Source: Coleophoma eucalyptorum (lineage: Eukaryota; Ascomycota; Leotiomycetes; Helotiales; Dermateaceae). From it: DNA of 64,000 nt. The stretch covers positions 186,001 to 250,000 of the forward strand of contig JALRME010000025.1 in NCBI GenBank assembly GCA_026120035.1, given 5' to 3'. The position numbers and the translations under genes were made by a program. The notes under the pieces are model-generated. The model was not told where the DNA came from. It did not search any database and saw only the letters and a program-made list of their open reading frames with translations. Below are positions 37,012 to 48,945 of this stretch, in pieces; position 1 is the stretch's first letter; each line of letters starts with the position of its first letter.

Positions 37012-38720
37012 ATGAGGGAGTATGCTGCTGTTTGGAAATTTTGGAGTTACTGTTTCTTGTTTAGATACGAAGATTCTCGTGAGAAGCATAGCACCTGGCG
37101 TTTCATTCATTTCTTTAGGGGCGCAGGAGGTTCGTTCTGCAAGCGGAAATCTATATCTCGTGGCTATTTGTTTCTTGCTTTGGAAAAGGAGAGAAGCCGG
37201 CGCTAGGTGTTCTGTCTTCTTTTTCTTACTTTTGCCAGCCAGGAGGTTGATGAAGGTTTTTTGACTGTAGTGTTTCCTGTAGTATACGTAATTCTTGGTA
37301 TATCTTGCTTATCGCTGCGAAAGATGGAATGAATGAATGAATGAGTTTGGAAATGGCAGAAAGCTCCTGTGGGTTGTTTTACTATACGAAGCTGACTTCA
37401 AACATCTTTTGTGATTGCAGTTTAAGCATTATCGAGTGTTTGCACTAAATTCCCTATTGCTGCACCTCACAGTCCTAAAGTCTCTTTTTATTAGCACACT
37501 TGAAGTCGAGTTGAACTATAACGAATAGCTGGAGTAGAATGGTGGAGGAACGCTGAGCAGGTACTGAGTACAGCTGTGCTAATAATAAAATTTCCAATGT
37601 GCCTTAGTGACGGTAAAAAATCTTACGCCGTTGTTATTAGGCAATCTACTGCTAAGTCTTCTTTCAAGCCTTTGGATATAGCGTAGTAACTCACCGATGT
37701 CGAGACTGAAGTACCGCCCTCCTTGCGTCGCTTAATTTACGTATACCTGAGTTAGAACCTTAGAACAACAGGCACCAAGGAGGTCAATTAGGAAGACAAT
37801 GTGGGTTGCTTAGATCGAGGGTTTGGCTCTTTGAGATAATAATATTAGGAAGCCGTTAATTTGGCATCTTGGTGTAAACCAACACAAGTTTACATGTCAA
37901 TCAGTGCAGAGAAAAGGCATAGATAGCAATTCAAAAACTCTTAGGTCCGGAGCGGCACTTTCTTTCTTCTTCTCGCGAACAGGTTTGGAATACAATTCAA
38001 CAGCAGTAGTCTCTTGACCAGCTCTTTGGACCCCAATGTGTTTGGTTGTTAGTGAAACTATTCGTGGTGAAGGCATTTTTACTCTTATCTGAATTTCATG
38101 GTACTCTCCGTGAAGGCCTGTATTTCATCTTAGAATTTGACAGCCTTATCTGTGGAAAGACGCCCTCTATCGGGAAATTAAGCATAAATGTGTTGAAGAA
38201 CCACACTGTCACACACATATTACCAAGCAGAGTGCAGTCGCCTCCAGACAAAGTCATGCAAATCCGGCAGAAAAAGGAGTAACGTTTTGGCTTAGCAATC
38301 ACAATCCGACTAGGCCGCTCTTGGGTATCTGGCAAGCACGTCAATCCATCTGACGTATTCCACCGGCATACGAAATATTTGAATAACGCAACGCAGAAAA
38401 GAGAACGCAGCACAAACATACATTATACTCAATATGGGCCGATAACAATGTGTCATTCAAAGATTATGGTACATCCATTGCATCAGGAACTCCCAGCCTA
38501 CCAACCACTCCATAGGATGTCCTCGACTATCCTCACGGTTATCTACTTCTTGGCTCTGTGATGCCTCCACCACTTTATTGTCACAGGCTCTTGATTGACA
38601 CAGGCTTGAAGACCTTGGTGGTGCCTCCCTTCGCAACTAAACATCGCAGAAAGTTTATAAATGTGCACCAAAACCGCTTTTGCGGGGCCTTTAGAAAATC
38701 CAAACACAATGCCCATCTCC
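37012..38720. other. Intergenic, convergent 3' ends, 1.7 kb
   Basis: AT-rich sequence with a short GAAT tetramer run near 37327-37342. No coding gene supported on either strand. Confidence 0.55.
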
Positions 38721-39381
38721 TCAAACCTCTTCGCTGTAGCTCGACAGCAGTCCCTGGCTCTCACCAGTGGAAGCCTTCACATGCTTCTCTCTCTCCATCT
38801 CAGCATTCTTAGCCTGTCTCTCACTCTCGGCCTCCTCGTTCTTGGCAATAACAGCCTCGATATCGACCACAGTGCCTTGTCTACCTTCCTTGCTGTCATT
38901 GAGTCTCTGCTCTGTGCTCTCAGCCTTCTGTCTCTCCAACTTCTCATTACGCGCGAATTTCTTATCCATCTCCCAGGGGTTATTGCCAGCGACGAAGGGA
39001 TTCTGCCCTGCGAAGCCAGTGACGAGACATCTTCGGATCTCAGGAAGTGCTAGCAGACCATCGAAATTGTCGCGCACGAGCGCATATTGGTGGAGTTCGT
39101 AATCCTTGTGGCCCTCGCTGCCATCTTGCTGTGCGGGATTAGAAATGCCTCATACTAACAGTAAAGGATGGAGAGCGTACCGTCCACCACACTATCCTCA
39201 ACTTCCCTGGCTCAAGCGGCTTTGGCACATTGCCTGTAAAGGCAATCTTCAAAGTGTTCTTCAAACTGGAGTAATAGGAGTAGAGGTAGCCTTCTTGTTC
39301 TTCTGGATGCGAGTCAAAGAAAATGACCGGTGTACCAAAGTTGACATTTGGGAGAGCTTGGGTCGCTGAACTGCTAGCCAT
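38721..39381 (-). CDS. Conserved-looking protein of unknown function (202 aa)
   Basis: Exons 39381-39181 and 39128-38721 (52 bp intron, phase 0); product 202 aa. Start MASSSATQALPNVNFGTPVIFFDSHPEEQEGYLYSYYSSLKNTL; the core continues LRIVWWT-QDGSEGHKDYELHQYALVRDNFDGLLALPEIRRCLV. The C-terminal 100 residues are highly charged and probably helical (EMDKKFARNEKLERQKAESTEQRL). The intron has matched consensus ends and joins two frames of similar composition, so I think the gene is real. No membrane segment or signal peptide. I do not recognise the family and assign no function. Confidence 0.75.
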
Positions 39382-40705
39382 TGTGAAAAGGGTGAGGGCG
39401 GGAGAAGTTTTTGGAGGATCTGGAAGGGGAAACAAGAATGCAGTATCTATATTCTAAAGTTTTGTTTGTTTGTTCAAATCACTCCGGATGTTTTGTAGTC
39501 AGGGAAAATGGACGGCACGGACTTACCGGCTAGGGATGCGGTGCCTTGACGCTAGGGGAATTGGTGGGGCATTACCTTACTGGTCGTGCCAATTACCTAA
39601 GCGCGCGATTTGTTATCTAGATCAGGAATCTGCCACAGTCTGGATATCTGAAGTTCTTATAGCTAATTGCAATCATTCCCTAGACCATCCCCAAAGGTAG
39701 AAAACCTAATATGTTAAAACTTGAGTATTCCAATGCTGTGTAAGATGATTTCAAGTGTGTATGAGGCTTTCGCCATTCTCAATGCAATAATGTTGAGTCT
39801 GAGTCTGGCAGCGAAGGAACATATGGCAGCACGAATGTACGTCAGGCCGAATAGTAGAAAGCTGAAAGTGTAAAATCTTGGCCCAGAGGCTCTTGACAGG
39901 TAGTCCGCCTGAATTATAAATTCCATACCAAGTCTAAATTAAAAAAAAACAAGTAAAAGCCACAACGCCACCAAAAAGAATATATCCTCACCTGAGACGT
40001 ACCCACAAAACCCATCTAAAACAAGAGGGATTGAAAAGAAAAAAAAGAGGTTCAGCAGTTAGCGATTTTGTCGTTTCTGCTTACATCCTCTTGGTGACCA
40101 GTTGATTTTCTCATGCATTCCTCCAAGCTTCAGAAATTTGTCCTGAACCATCTAGCCAGATGGAACGCCTTTTTCTGAGCTTCAACCCCAATTTGCTTAT
40201 CTAGTGATATGTACTTGTGACACTCACGAGGCTACTATAGCCTTCTCAAGACTATGACATGTACCTAGCTTGTGAGGCACTAATTTCTGATTCCAACTTG
40301 CCTTTAGAATTTGATTAGTACCATGGGGAGAAATAGCATCAATCTCAATATTATCAAGTATCAAACTGTGTATATTATAGAGCAAAGAGGGGTTTTTATT
40401 TTCGCGTCTTTCTTTACTCTCCTTTCCCACTGCTATTCAACTACATGCCTTCATTCAAAGGCTTTTATCAACTGAGATTCCATGCAAAGCTATTGCCTGC
40501 CTAAATCTTTCAATTTCAGTCAACCCTCCGCACCCGAACTCTGTGCCTCGATATCCAGGTCTTTCTATCACAAGTACTTTGAGTCTGTATCTACTCCCAG
40601 CAATGCATCGAAACAGCGCGTTAATAAAGAACCTGAATACTCCAGTTGCAAATCCCAACTCGCAATTCCCCATAATATACTCGTTCTTTCATAATGAAAA
40701 ATTAT
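39382..40705. other. Intergenic, 1.3 kb
   Basis: AT-rich; holds the promoter of the 202-aa gene. No gene supported. The small frame at 40455-40673 partly overlaps downstream UTR sequence only. Confidence 0.5.
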
Positions 40706-41625
40706 TCATTTCCACTGCTCGTAATCAGGAAAGTACTCGTCATGAATCCTTGATGCATATTCTAGAATCACGGGAAAGCTTCTAACTACGGTTTGAGAAT
40801 CGGGGCCCCTGCAAGTGACAAAATCAGCACTCACTCATTCTAACACAACGTTTGAAGAAATACACTTACGCAGAACAGATGAGCACAGAAACTATAAAGC
40901 CGTATACTGTAGCATCGGCCTCAGTGGGTTGTTGGCCTTTTAGAATCCAAAAAGGCTTATTGTTGTCTCTCGACGCTGATTTGGAAGAAACGAGGAGGTT
41001 GTTGATACTGTCCCAAATCTCAAGTCGGAACGCTGTAATCTCTTCGGCAGTATAACGACCGGTGCCTTGTCCATGCAGCATGTTGCTTACTTTGCGGTAG
41101 ATGAGCATTCCAACCAGTACTCGCAATGGATACGGCATAAAGGATAGAATGTGGTCTCTCATAGTATAGAAATTGCATATCCACCTTTCCCAGCCCTGTA
41201 AGAGCTTTCGTGTTAACACATAGATCCCTGCAAAGAGAAATACTGAAACTGAAACGTACATGATAGAAAACAAGCTTATCCTCCAACAAAGCTCGCACCC
41301 CAAGATCATTTGCACGAGTTTCTGAAGATACATGTGCGTTAATATCTGGTAGCGTACCCGCCTTGATCATTTGCTTGATGATCAGGGAAGAATCGCTCAT
41401 TGTCATGTGCTCAGAAGTAGCATCTTGAAAGTCCACATATGGGATCTTTCCTTTTGGTGACTTGCTTGTCGAGCCACATTCTGTAGTGTATGAGACACCA
41501 GAGAACCGAAGTCGTGCTTCGAGCTTTGTCACAAATGGAGACCAGACATATTTTCCTCGATCCAGCCAGCCGCGGTAAACAGTTATAGCCCCTTGCTTTG
41601 ATATTTCTGTCATGATCTTTTGCAT
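40706..41625 (-). CDS. FAX/metaxin-type glutathione-S-transferase-like protein
   Basis: Exons 41625-41260, 41195-40870 and 40808-40706 (introns 64 and 61 bp); product 264 aa. The N-terminal thioredoxin-like domain begins ITVYRGWLDRGKYVWSPFVTKLEARLRFSGVSY and has the GST-type PKGKIPYVDF turn with SDSSLIIKQM. The C-terminal helical domain has GWERWICNFYTMRDHILSFMPYPLR and a last-exon ending PDSQTVVRSFPVILEYASRIHDEYFPDYEQW, typical of failed-axon-connections (FAX) homologues. Splicing of the short third exon is needed to reach that ending. These proteins resemble GSTs, but substrate and location are generally unknown. The start at 41625 is the first ATG; the one at 41613 is an alternative. Confidence 0.88.
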
Positions 41626-42000
41626 TTTGTTCTTTCTTGCTTCGCTTTTGGCTCAGAAGGTGAAAAGCACAAAAGAGATTGAGATTGAGGAGGTAAATAA
41701 CGAAGGAAAGTAGAGAAGCATTCCTTGTCTTTATGTTTGTACCATATCCATATCACTGCCATCACGGCATCGGAACTCAGTTCACCCCCGAGCCCCTTAC
41801 TTGTTAGCGAACGTCAGAATAATTAGCGAGGGCCACGCCGTGTTTATTTAGACTCCGAAGCTCAAGGGCGCTACTACACAGCTTGAGATTACAAGGAGTT
41901 TGGAAGAACTCAAAAAATTAAAAAAAATTGGTTATTTGCGGGGTCCAGTAGGCAAAGTAGCACTCTTCCGCAGCGCGTGAAGCTTGGATTTTATTGTGGA

Positions 42001-42699
42001 TCAAGATACTTGTTCGGCATCATTGTTCGCACCCCCCGCTTCTTCCAATCCTTTATTGCAAATATGTTTATGGAATTTCCAATCCTTTTTCTGGTGTTCT
42101 CTACCACAGTAACGTTGGATTTTACAGCCTGCACATGCTGTCAAGTCTGATTGCTTACCACAACCCGAATAGCCACATTTGAGACTGGTAGCCTGCAGAG
42201 TCTTCATTTGTGCCTTCATGGCCGGGTCCATTCCCTGGGTTTGCATGACCAACCGATCTGATACATTCGAGATCGACCGAACATTACTCTTTTTGTATGT
42301 CTTCGACCAAATTTTGCACTTCAGTATCAGCTCCTTGATCCGCGGGTGCAATGTCTCGGGTTGATCCACGTATAACAAGATTGTCGATACAAATTGAAGC
42401 AGGCTACCAAAATCGGCTTCGAAGGTAGAAGGTGGAAATTGAGGATCTGCAGACCTGTCGCATGCACGCATTGTGGCTTCTATGTTGGGATCGAGCAATT
42501 TCTCGACAGCATCATGGACCACAGCGGGATGTCTAGCGATGCGTATACAGACGTCGGGACTGGTAGTTAGGAAGTTGAGGAGACATAGCGCCGTAGAGAA
42601 ATAATACTGAGGTGACGATGGGTCATGCAAGTAGGAAATGTCACTAGCTTGGTATTCGAGGAGGGCCGTGAGGTATTGCGAGGCAAGTTGTGCGATCAT
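42001..42699 (-). CDS. MYND zinc-finger protein
   Basis: Single-exon frame, 232 aa. The N-terminal 150 residues are helical without a recognised motif (AQLASQYLTALLEYQASDISYLHDPSSPQYYFSTALCLLNFL). A MYND finger lies near residues 174-214, with CGYSGCGKQSDLTACAGC and CGREHQKKDWKFHKHIC, giving the expected Cys/His ligand series. MYND domains usually mediate protein-protein contacts; the target here is unknown. This kind of short helical-plus-MYND protein is common and lineage-expanded in filamentous ascomycetes. Confidence 0.9.
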   Translation of the reverse strand: MIAQLASQYLTALLEYQASDISYLHDPSSPQYYFSTALCLLNFLTTSPDVCIRIARHPAVVHDAVEKLLDPNIEATMRACDRSADPQFPPSTFEADFGSLLQFVSTILLYVDQPETLHPRIKELILKCKIWSKTYKKSNVRSISNVSDRLVMQTQGMDPAMKAQMKTLQATSLKCGYSGCGKQSDLTACAGCKIQRYCGREHQKKDWKFHKHICNKGLEEAGGANNDAEQVS

Positions 42700-43016
42700 G
42701 TGGTCCTGGTTATCAACGCGATGGAATTGCTAGAAGTGACAATAAACATGGGTATACTCCAATCTAGCCTTTTATATAAGAACAAATGTGATATCTACCG
42801 AGGCTTGACTAAGCTCAGATGTGCTCTAGAATTGGCTATGGGTGTGTCGTGGCACAGCGTGATATGCATGCAGATGGCGAGATTTCAAAGCGTATCAAAG
42901 AACCACGTATATATATTCCAGTAGGGGGGTCTATATAACTACTTTAAAACATTACTGGTAATATGAAATCGTCTTGACCAGATCAATTTCTCTATTATTC
43001 CCTTTTTACAACCACA
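42700..43016. other. Intergenic, 317 bp
   Basis: MYND gene promoter and 3' UTR of the next minus-strand gene. Nothing else seen. Confidence 0.6.
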
Positions 43017-43818
43017 TCACAAAACAAGTGCCACGACCAAACCAAGAGCTCCCATAACAGGCCCAGCATTCAGTTTTCCAACACCAGATATTCCTGATGC
43101 CGAGGAAGCACTTGTGGCTGTAGCACTTGAGGAAGCACCAGTCGAGGTCTTTGTGCCTGAAACGACCGCAGACTTATTAGAAGCAGCTGTAGTCGTAGCC
43201 TTGCTGCTGCTAGTGCCTGTAGCAGTTGATGCTCGTGCAGTAGCAGTCGATGTCCGTGCTGTTGCAGTTTGTCCTGCAAGAACGGTCGTTTTCTTTCCAT
43301 CAGGCCCGGTATATTCACCAGTATTGACGTTACCGGTGCCGCCAATATCATCGACATAATCGCCTAGCACAGATAAAGTCAGTTCCGAAACTCTATTTTT
43401 ATGTAGAGACTCCAAGGCAGTGTGGTGTGAACATACCAGTGCTTTGATCCAGACAAAATAAGGATCCGTCAGTATATACATAACATGTCTGGCTACTGGA
43501 GCAGGTGAATGTGGAACGAGTCTTCAGCCCGTCACAGGCTGATCCTCCAAGAATATTGCATTGAGCTTGCTGCTCTTGAGCATAGCAGGCTTCCAGGGCG
43601 GCGGGATCATTTCCAAATTGTTCGGCACAAGGGTCGTAGTTGCAGTTTTGAAGACAAGTAGCCTCATCTGCAGAACCATTACAAATTATGTTACATGCGT
43701 CAGAAAGGCCACCACTGCTAGTTGGAGGCCAGGTTAAGGCGCTGGATGTTGTGCAAGTTGATTGTGCAAGACTGAAAGGTAGGACGGCGAACAACACAAC
43801 TGTCATAGATAGAAACAT
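43017..43818 (-). CDS. Cys-rich secreted GPI-type protein
   Basis: Exons 43818-43437 and 43363-43017 (73 bp intron); product 242 aa. Signal peptide MFLSMTVVLFAVLPFSLAQS. The mature N-terminal region (about residues 20-130) has roughly fourteen cysteines, including LSDACNIICNGSADEATCLQNCNYDPCAEQF and CSSSQTCYVYTDGSLFC. A short conserved-looking stretch DYVDDIGGTGNVNTGEYTG follows, then about 70 residues of Ser/Thr/Ala stalk and a hydrophobic tail (VMGALGLVVALVL) consistent with GPI anchoring. The Cys spacing is not the eight-Cys CFEM pattern. Probably a cell-wall or plasma-membrane surface protein; function unknown. I set the start at 43818 because it gives a clean signal peptide. Confidence 0.85.
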
Positions 43819-46488
43819 GTTGGTAGTTGAATATTGACTCGCGAGTCGGAAAGTGAAGTGTGCTGGAGTATGAAGGTGAATACGATACAAAGGAGACTGC
43901 ACCTTTTCCCCGAGAGAGATGACTTATTATATACAAGGGCAGCCGAACTGGCCCATCGAAGCTAACAACAATACAAAGACATAAGCACTGTATATACTTA
44001 GGTACTATAACCTGATAGCGGGACTGGGCAGGCTTAGAAAGCGAAAGCCAACGGAGCATATGGATGAGGAAAACTACTCGGTAACCCCGGTAAATCTTAT
44101 TTCCCATCTTGGCATTAGCAGCCACGACTTTCTTGTAAATGTTGATTGGGCTGGGAGGAAGTCTAGTTCAGGAAATCGATAAGGTGACCAGCCTTTAGCG
44201 CTTAGCGTGTCAAAATACCTTGCCCTGAAAGTCACACAGGAGCCCGAAGTTTTCAGCCACAGTCTGAGGTAGTCTATTTTGTTCATGATTAGTATCTAGT
44301 TTGGACGTATCATGCCATTAGATTCTGCCAAGTTGCTAGTAGATCATCTAGATCGCCTCCACACGTGCGGCTGAGGTTAAGCTTACTTCTTTAAGACCTT
44401 GGCGATGTCTTAGTCCTCGCTTGCCAAATGCAATAAAATTTAAGCTTAGATTAGTTAGGCTTATGAGGGCAAGCCGTAGCTAGATCGTAATGGACACGAT
44501 ATTCGGAAAACCTGTGCACCAAGCTCTTGTGGGTATTTTGCTCTTAGCAGAGAGGAAAAGAGGGACCGAGAACTTCTCCGCTATACCAATTAATCTCTTT
44601 CTCAAGTCTCAGCATATAAGCATAAAGTCATAGACAAGTATATCCATAATTATGGTAGTTTTGAGAAGAGCTTCAGATAAACCCAAGAGCTTTAAGCAAA
44701 TACTATCGAAGCAAATTTAAGAAAAGCTGGGTTCAAGTGTAATTTGTAAGGATGGATAAGCTCCGTATAACTGAAGTTGTGATTCGATAGCGATAAGATA
44801 TTGAAAGTTCTAGCTACAGGATGATGTAATAAGCCTAAATAAGCCTCTCTGTCAGACGGTAGCTGCCATGAACTTTCCCCGGTTTTGGCAGAGATTTACA
44901 GGTACAATATATCGTGAGTTAGGAAACCAAGCTAACTAGAATTGTGTTATCAGAACCACTCTCTTCATGACATATACCGGTGACTGGACCTGACTATGAG
45001 CGAGAGGTAAATAAGGTTGATCTAAAAAGTAAGAAAACGGTTCAGGTAAGGTTGTATCGCTCCACGTTGTCTTGTGCCTTTCTCCGCTGCTACAGCCACC
45101 ACATATTTCAAGATATTCGGCTGTCCTGAACGAATTGAGTGCTGGAGATGGCACAGATCCAAACATGTCAAGCTCTGCTATTGTGAATGTATTTGGTGGT
45201 CTTGTGGGCAAGACTTTATTGGTAGGTGGAAGCGCAAAACACACCACATCAGACACCAAACAATACCCTTCCGGTGAGCGGTCTCCATTCTTTTAACGCC
45301 ATGAGTGGCTGGAATTATGAGGCCATAATCAAGACTAAATGTAAAGACGGCGTTGCAGCGAGTACACAGCCTCCCTCTACCTTGTACTCATGGCCATTAT
45401 GTGGCTGAGCTTTCCTGTGGCCTGCTTTGCTGCTGCCGCATGTTCCATTCCATTGCAATATTGCAGCACCATTATGGAACATCCCAAGTGTAGTCCACAC
45501 ATACGACAGCTCTCGTTATTGGCGATATAGAAGTTTCGGATTCGCTAAAATACAACCTATCAATAGATTATGATCGTCTCGAAGAATATATTCACAGCAA
45601 GGAGACTCAAGGACTAATGAACAAAGGGATAAGTGATTGCTAATGCTACTGTACCAAAAATCGAGTTTGATTATTCACATAATGATCCATTAGAAACCCA
45701 TTTGTTCTTTTATCATTTTGCCTTTTAGATTTCTCAATAGCGCTCTGTGATTAACTTCTAAAGCTTCGCAAATAAATTTATGAGGTATTTGCTAATCTCA
45801 TAATTCTCAGGAAGACAGAGAGTGATTATGCTTATCTATATGACAGGGACGGGATGTTCAGATATGATTCTTCTAGTTGAAATCATATTATCGATATGGA
45901 GATAATACCACAGAGTTGGTGCCATGACAGCCAGGCCACGGTACATCACGAAGCATTCGTTTGCGCACGCGTATGCTATCCTCTTTCCACTACAAAGCTG
46001 TTCAGGATTTGATTAAAGATTTGGCAAACCAAGCAAATATGGGTGCTAGATAGGTGAAATCATAGGCCTAATCGCATGTTCCATTAAAATTGCATCAGAA
46101 CTTGAGTACAAAGCGTCATTCTAAAGTGGGGGATTTTTGTAATGGTTATGGTGACTCCGTTGTTGCACCACACGAATATATTGACATCGGTGCCGGATAT
46201 CATAGTAAAGCTGTATCGTTTTCTTTATCCTCAATATTATACCTCGAATCAAACTTTTGGCCAATTAGCCATACACGGAGCTACTCCGAGCTGTAGTTCG
46301 TGACCTTTGATACCGTGGAGTGATCGCTTATCTAGGTACCTCATGCATACTACAAATTCATTCTTTCAGTCACAGATTAGATCAGCTGATCACGTAGATT
46401 GCACTGTAACTTCAGAACTGGAAGATTACAACACCTCGCTCCAATATTGATTCCCCCATCAAGTTTCGGGAACTCAGCAGCAATAAAC
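43819..46488. other. AT-rich, gene-free island, 2.7 kb
   Basis: No supportable gene. Much of the stretch is AT-rich and TpA-rich (for example 44376-44850 and 45590-45910), as seen in RIP-mutated relics, but I cannot recognise a transposon. It ends in the promoter of the FAD monooxygenase, which contains an inverted CGG site at 46276-46288. Confidence 0.5.
46276..46288. promoter_or_regulatory. Inverted CGG-N7-CCG site upstream of the monooxygenase
   Basis: CGGAGCTACTCCG is a perfect inverted repeat with a 3-nt centre, about 200 bp before the ATG at 46489. Paired CGG triplets are the usual targets of Zn2Cys6 dimers, and such a regulator is encoded at 54631-57118. Binding is inference. Confidence 0.45.
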
Positions 46489-48239
46489 ATGCCTATCAAA
46501 CAGCCATCGGGACCAAGCTTGAGGGTAGCAATAATTGGAGGCGGGCCAGCTGGATTGGGGGCTGCTATCGAATTTCAAAAGCTCCCTTTCGTGGATTGGA
46601 ACCTCTATGAACAAGCAACGTCTTTCCGAGAGGTCGGAGCAGGAATTAGTATACAGCCTAGCACTTGGAGGCTACTAGAAGTCATGGGGGCAGCTGCAAA
46701 TTTGAAGCCGGACGACTATTATCGACCTCCGGAAAACCACAGGGTTCAGCATCGGTGGGTGGAAAAAGCCCTAGAGAACCCGAGTTATTTTATTGACTTT
46801 TCAAAAGAAATGGAAGGAATGGAAAACTACTGCAGGCTGACGATCAGAATGGTGAGGACGAAAGAATATTTCGAACCACTTGTTGGTCTGCTTCTAAGTT
46901 GTGATAGACGTTCCTGAAAGCCAATTACATGCCAGGACTCATCGAGCAAAGCTCCAGCTTGCCTTGCTGAAAGAAGTTGATCAAAATCATGTCCGATTGT
47001 CGAGCCGGCTTATCAGAGTTGATAGAAAACCTTCAGGGAAGCTTCTCATCGAATTTGAAGACGGTTTTACAGATGAGGTAGACTTGCTGGTTGGGGCAGA
47101 CGGGGTCCGATCGGTAAGCTTCTTATCTCTTTTGCTACTGTAGCTACCCCAGTACAGAAAATGTCTTAATATATTTTAAAGGTGGTCAGAAAATTTGCAT
47201 TTCCGAGTCATCTCGTCAGGTATATCGGTAGGACAGCTTACCGCACGGTCGTAACCTCTGATGAAATAGCTACTGTTGAAGGTGTTCCTGACGCTGTCAC
47301 CTTCTGGCATGGCCCTACTTGCTGGATATATACCTGCAGCCTGGGTGATGGTAAGTTTGAAATCACAACAAATACCAGCGAGCCATCAAATGAAAAGGAG
47401 AAGGTCAGCTGGGGCAAAGAAGCGACTATCGAAGATAACGCAAAACATTTCAAAGTGAGTCCTTGAGTACTTGTGAATAAATATCTGCTAATTGTGATTT
47501 GATAGGAATTTTGTCCTGTTGTTAAAGCAGTTGTTGCGCTCCCAAAAGAGATCAAGCAATACGCGTTGTTTGCCGGCCCACGACTGGAAAGTGTAATTGC
47601 ACATGGCTCGATAGCTCTTGTTGGCGATGCTTCACACCGTTAGTCCCTTTAATCTATTAACGAACATTTTCTCTGACTTGTGGCCTTAGCACTCTCGGGG
47701 GCATTCGGTACGTTAAGTATTATGCAAAAATGCCGGTCTTTCTTGCAGGTGCCTAATGAAAAATGTAGGAGCTGGAGCTGGCTTTGCCTTGGAGGATGTA
47801 TATGCGCTTACAAGAACTATTGCGTGGGCTCACGAGCAAAATTTGACTTTACAAGATGGGCTAGAGCTGTTCGACAAGATTCGAGGACCCCATTACAAAA
47901 AACTGGTAAGTTTATAGCATTGAATTATAATGTCTTTGTATACTAATCATTTTCACGAAGTACGAGATACTGAATCAAAATGCGGAGGCCGACGCGTTCA
48001 TCAAGGCAGCCAACCTGGGGTTTGACGAAACTGTAGATGTTGTTGTTGGAAGAAAGTGGAATCAAAAAAACAACTGGATTACGAAATACGATGTGAGTCT
48101 TTCCCTTGCTAATTGGAGCTACTCAAGAAAACAAGCCACAAACTTACATAAACTATTATAGATTCAACAAGATCTGAAAGATATTCTAGAAAAAGAGGCC
48201 TCGCATCCATCTCAAGTACAGAAGAGTTCTTCTCTGTAG
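46489..48239 (+). CDS. FAD-dependent aromatic monooxygenase (salicylate-hydroxylase-like)
   Basis: A class A flavoprotein monooxygenase, likely hydroxylating an aromatic acid with NAD(P)H and O2. I rebuild nine exons: 46489-46754, 46808-46851, 46908-47113, 47182-47454, 47506-47638, 47690-47707, 47769-47905, 47961-48092 and 48162-48239; product 428 aa. All introns are 51-69 bp with consistent phases. Motifs: FAD-binding VAIIGGGPAGLGAAIEF at about residue 12, DLLVGADGVRS (DG motif) at about 165, and ALVGDASHP-LSGAFGAGAGFALEDVYAL (GD motif) at about 300. The small second exon gives NGRNGKLLQADDQN, restoring family similarity lost in the unspliced frame. Substrate not deducible; the cluster suggests a phenolic or benzoic acid. 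Confidence 0.9.
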
Positions 48240-48945
48240 ACGACACCATAGCATATAGTTCACATTGACTGGATGAGATCATCCCTAGATTAGATAGAAG
48301 CTCAGGCACCAATATATATAACAATCTCTGGGTAGTCAAAATCTTCGCGAGCAGTGAAATAACGGTTCCTCAAATGAGCTCAAATGAGCCCAATGGCAAG
48401 TCAAAATCCTCACAATTAGATCATCATAAGCGTAGAAATGGAGGATAAAATCACGAAGGAAGAAAAGTAGAGCAATTATTGGTTGTTCTGACAGAATGAA
48501 AACGAGACACAGGAAGGATCTGAGTAAATGAATACGAATCGGAGATATTGAATAGGCATTCCTTGACGAGCTCGCGTAATTACTTAACAACTCGAAGGCC
48601 ATATATTTGTTTGTAGGCTGGCAAAATCTAAAAGCCAATTTTGGAGAAGAACAAATCAATATTTCCTTTTCGGCGTCTGAAGCTGTTTCTCATGCTTTTC
48701 TCCCCAATCCATGCCGAAAGTTATAATCACGTGACGCTAAATAGCAAAAAAAAACTACATCCGTGCGCCAAGGTTTCCCGTATAAGAAGAATCATATGGA
48801 GTCCTTACACATCCGATCCACAAACACTGGACTTCAACGTGCTTTCATCTTTATCTTTCTTTCCACACACTATAATTTAACTCTATTGCTTGTTCATTTC
48901 GAAGTAGATAGGTAGTCACAAGGCATTGTAATTTGAGAAGCAATA
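48240..48945. other. Intergenic, 706 bp
   Basis: 3' UTR of the monooxygenase and promoter of the Nudix gene, same strand. No gene supported. Confidence 0.6.
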
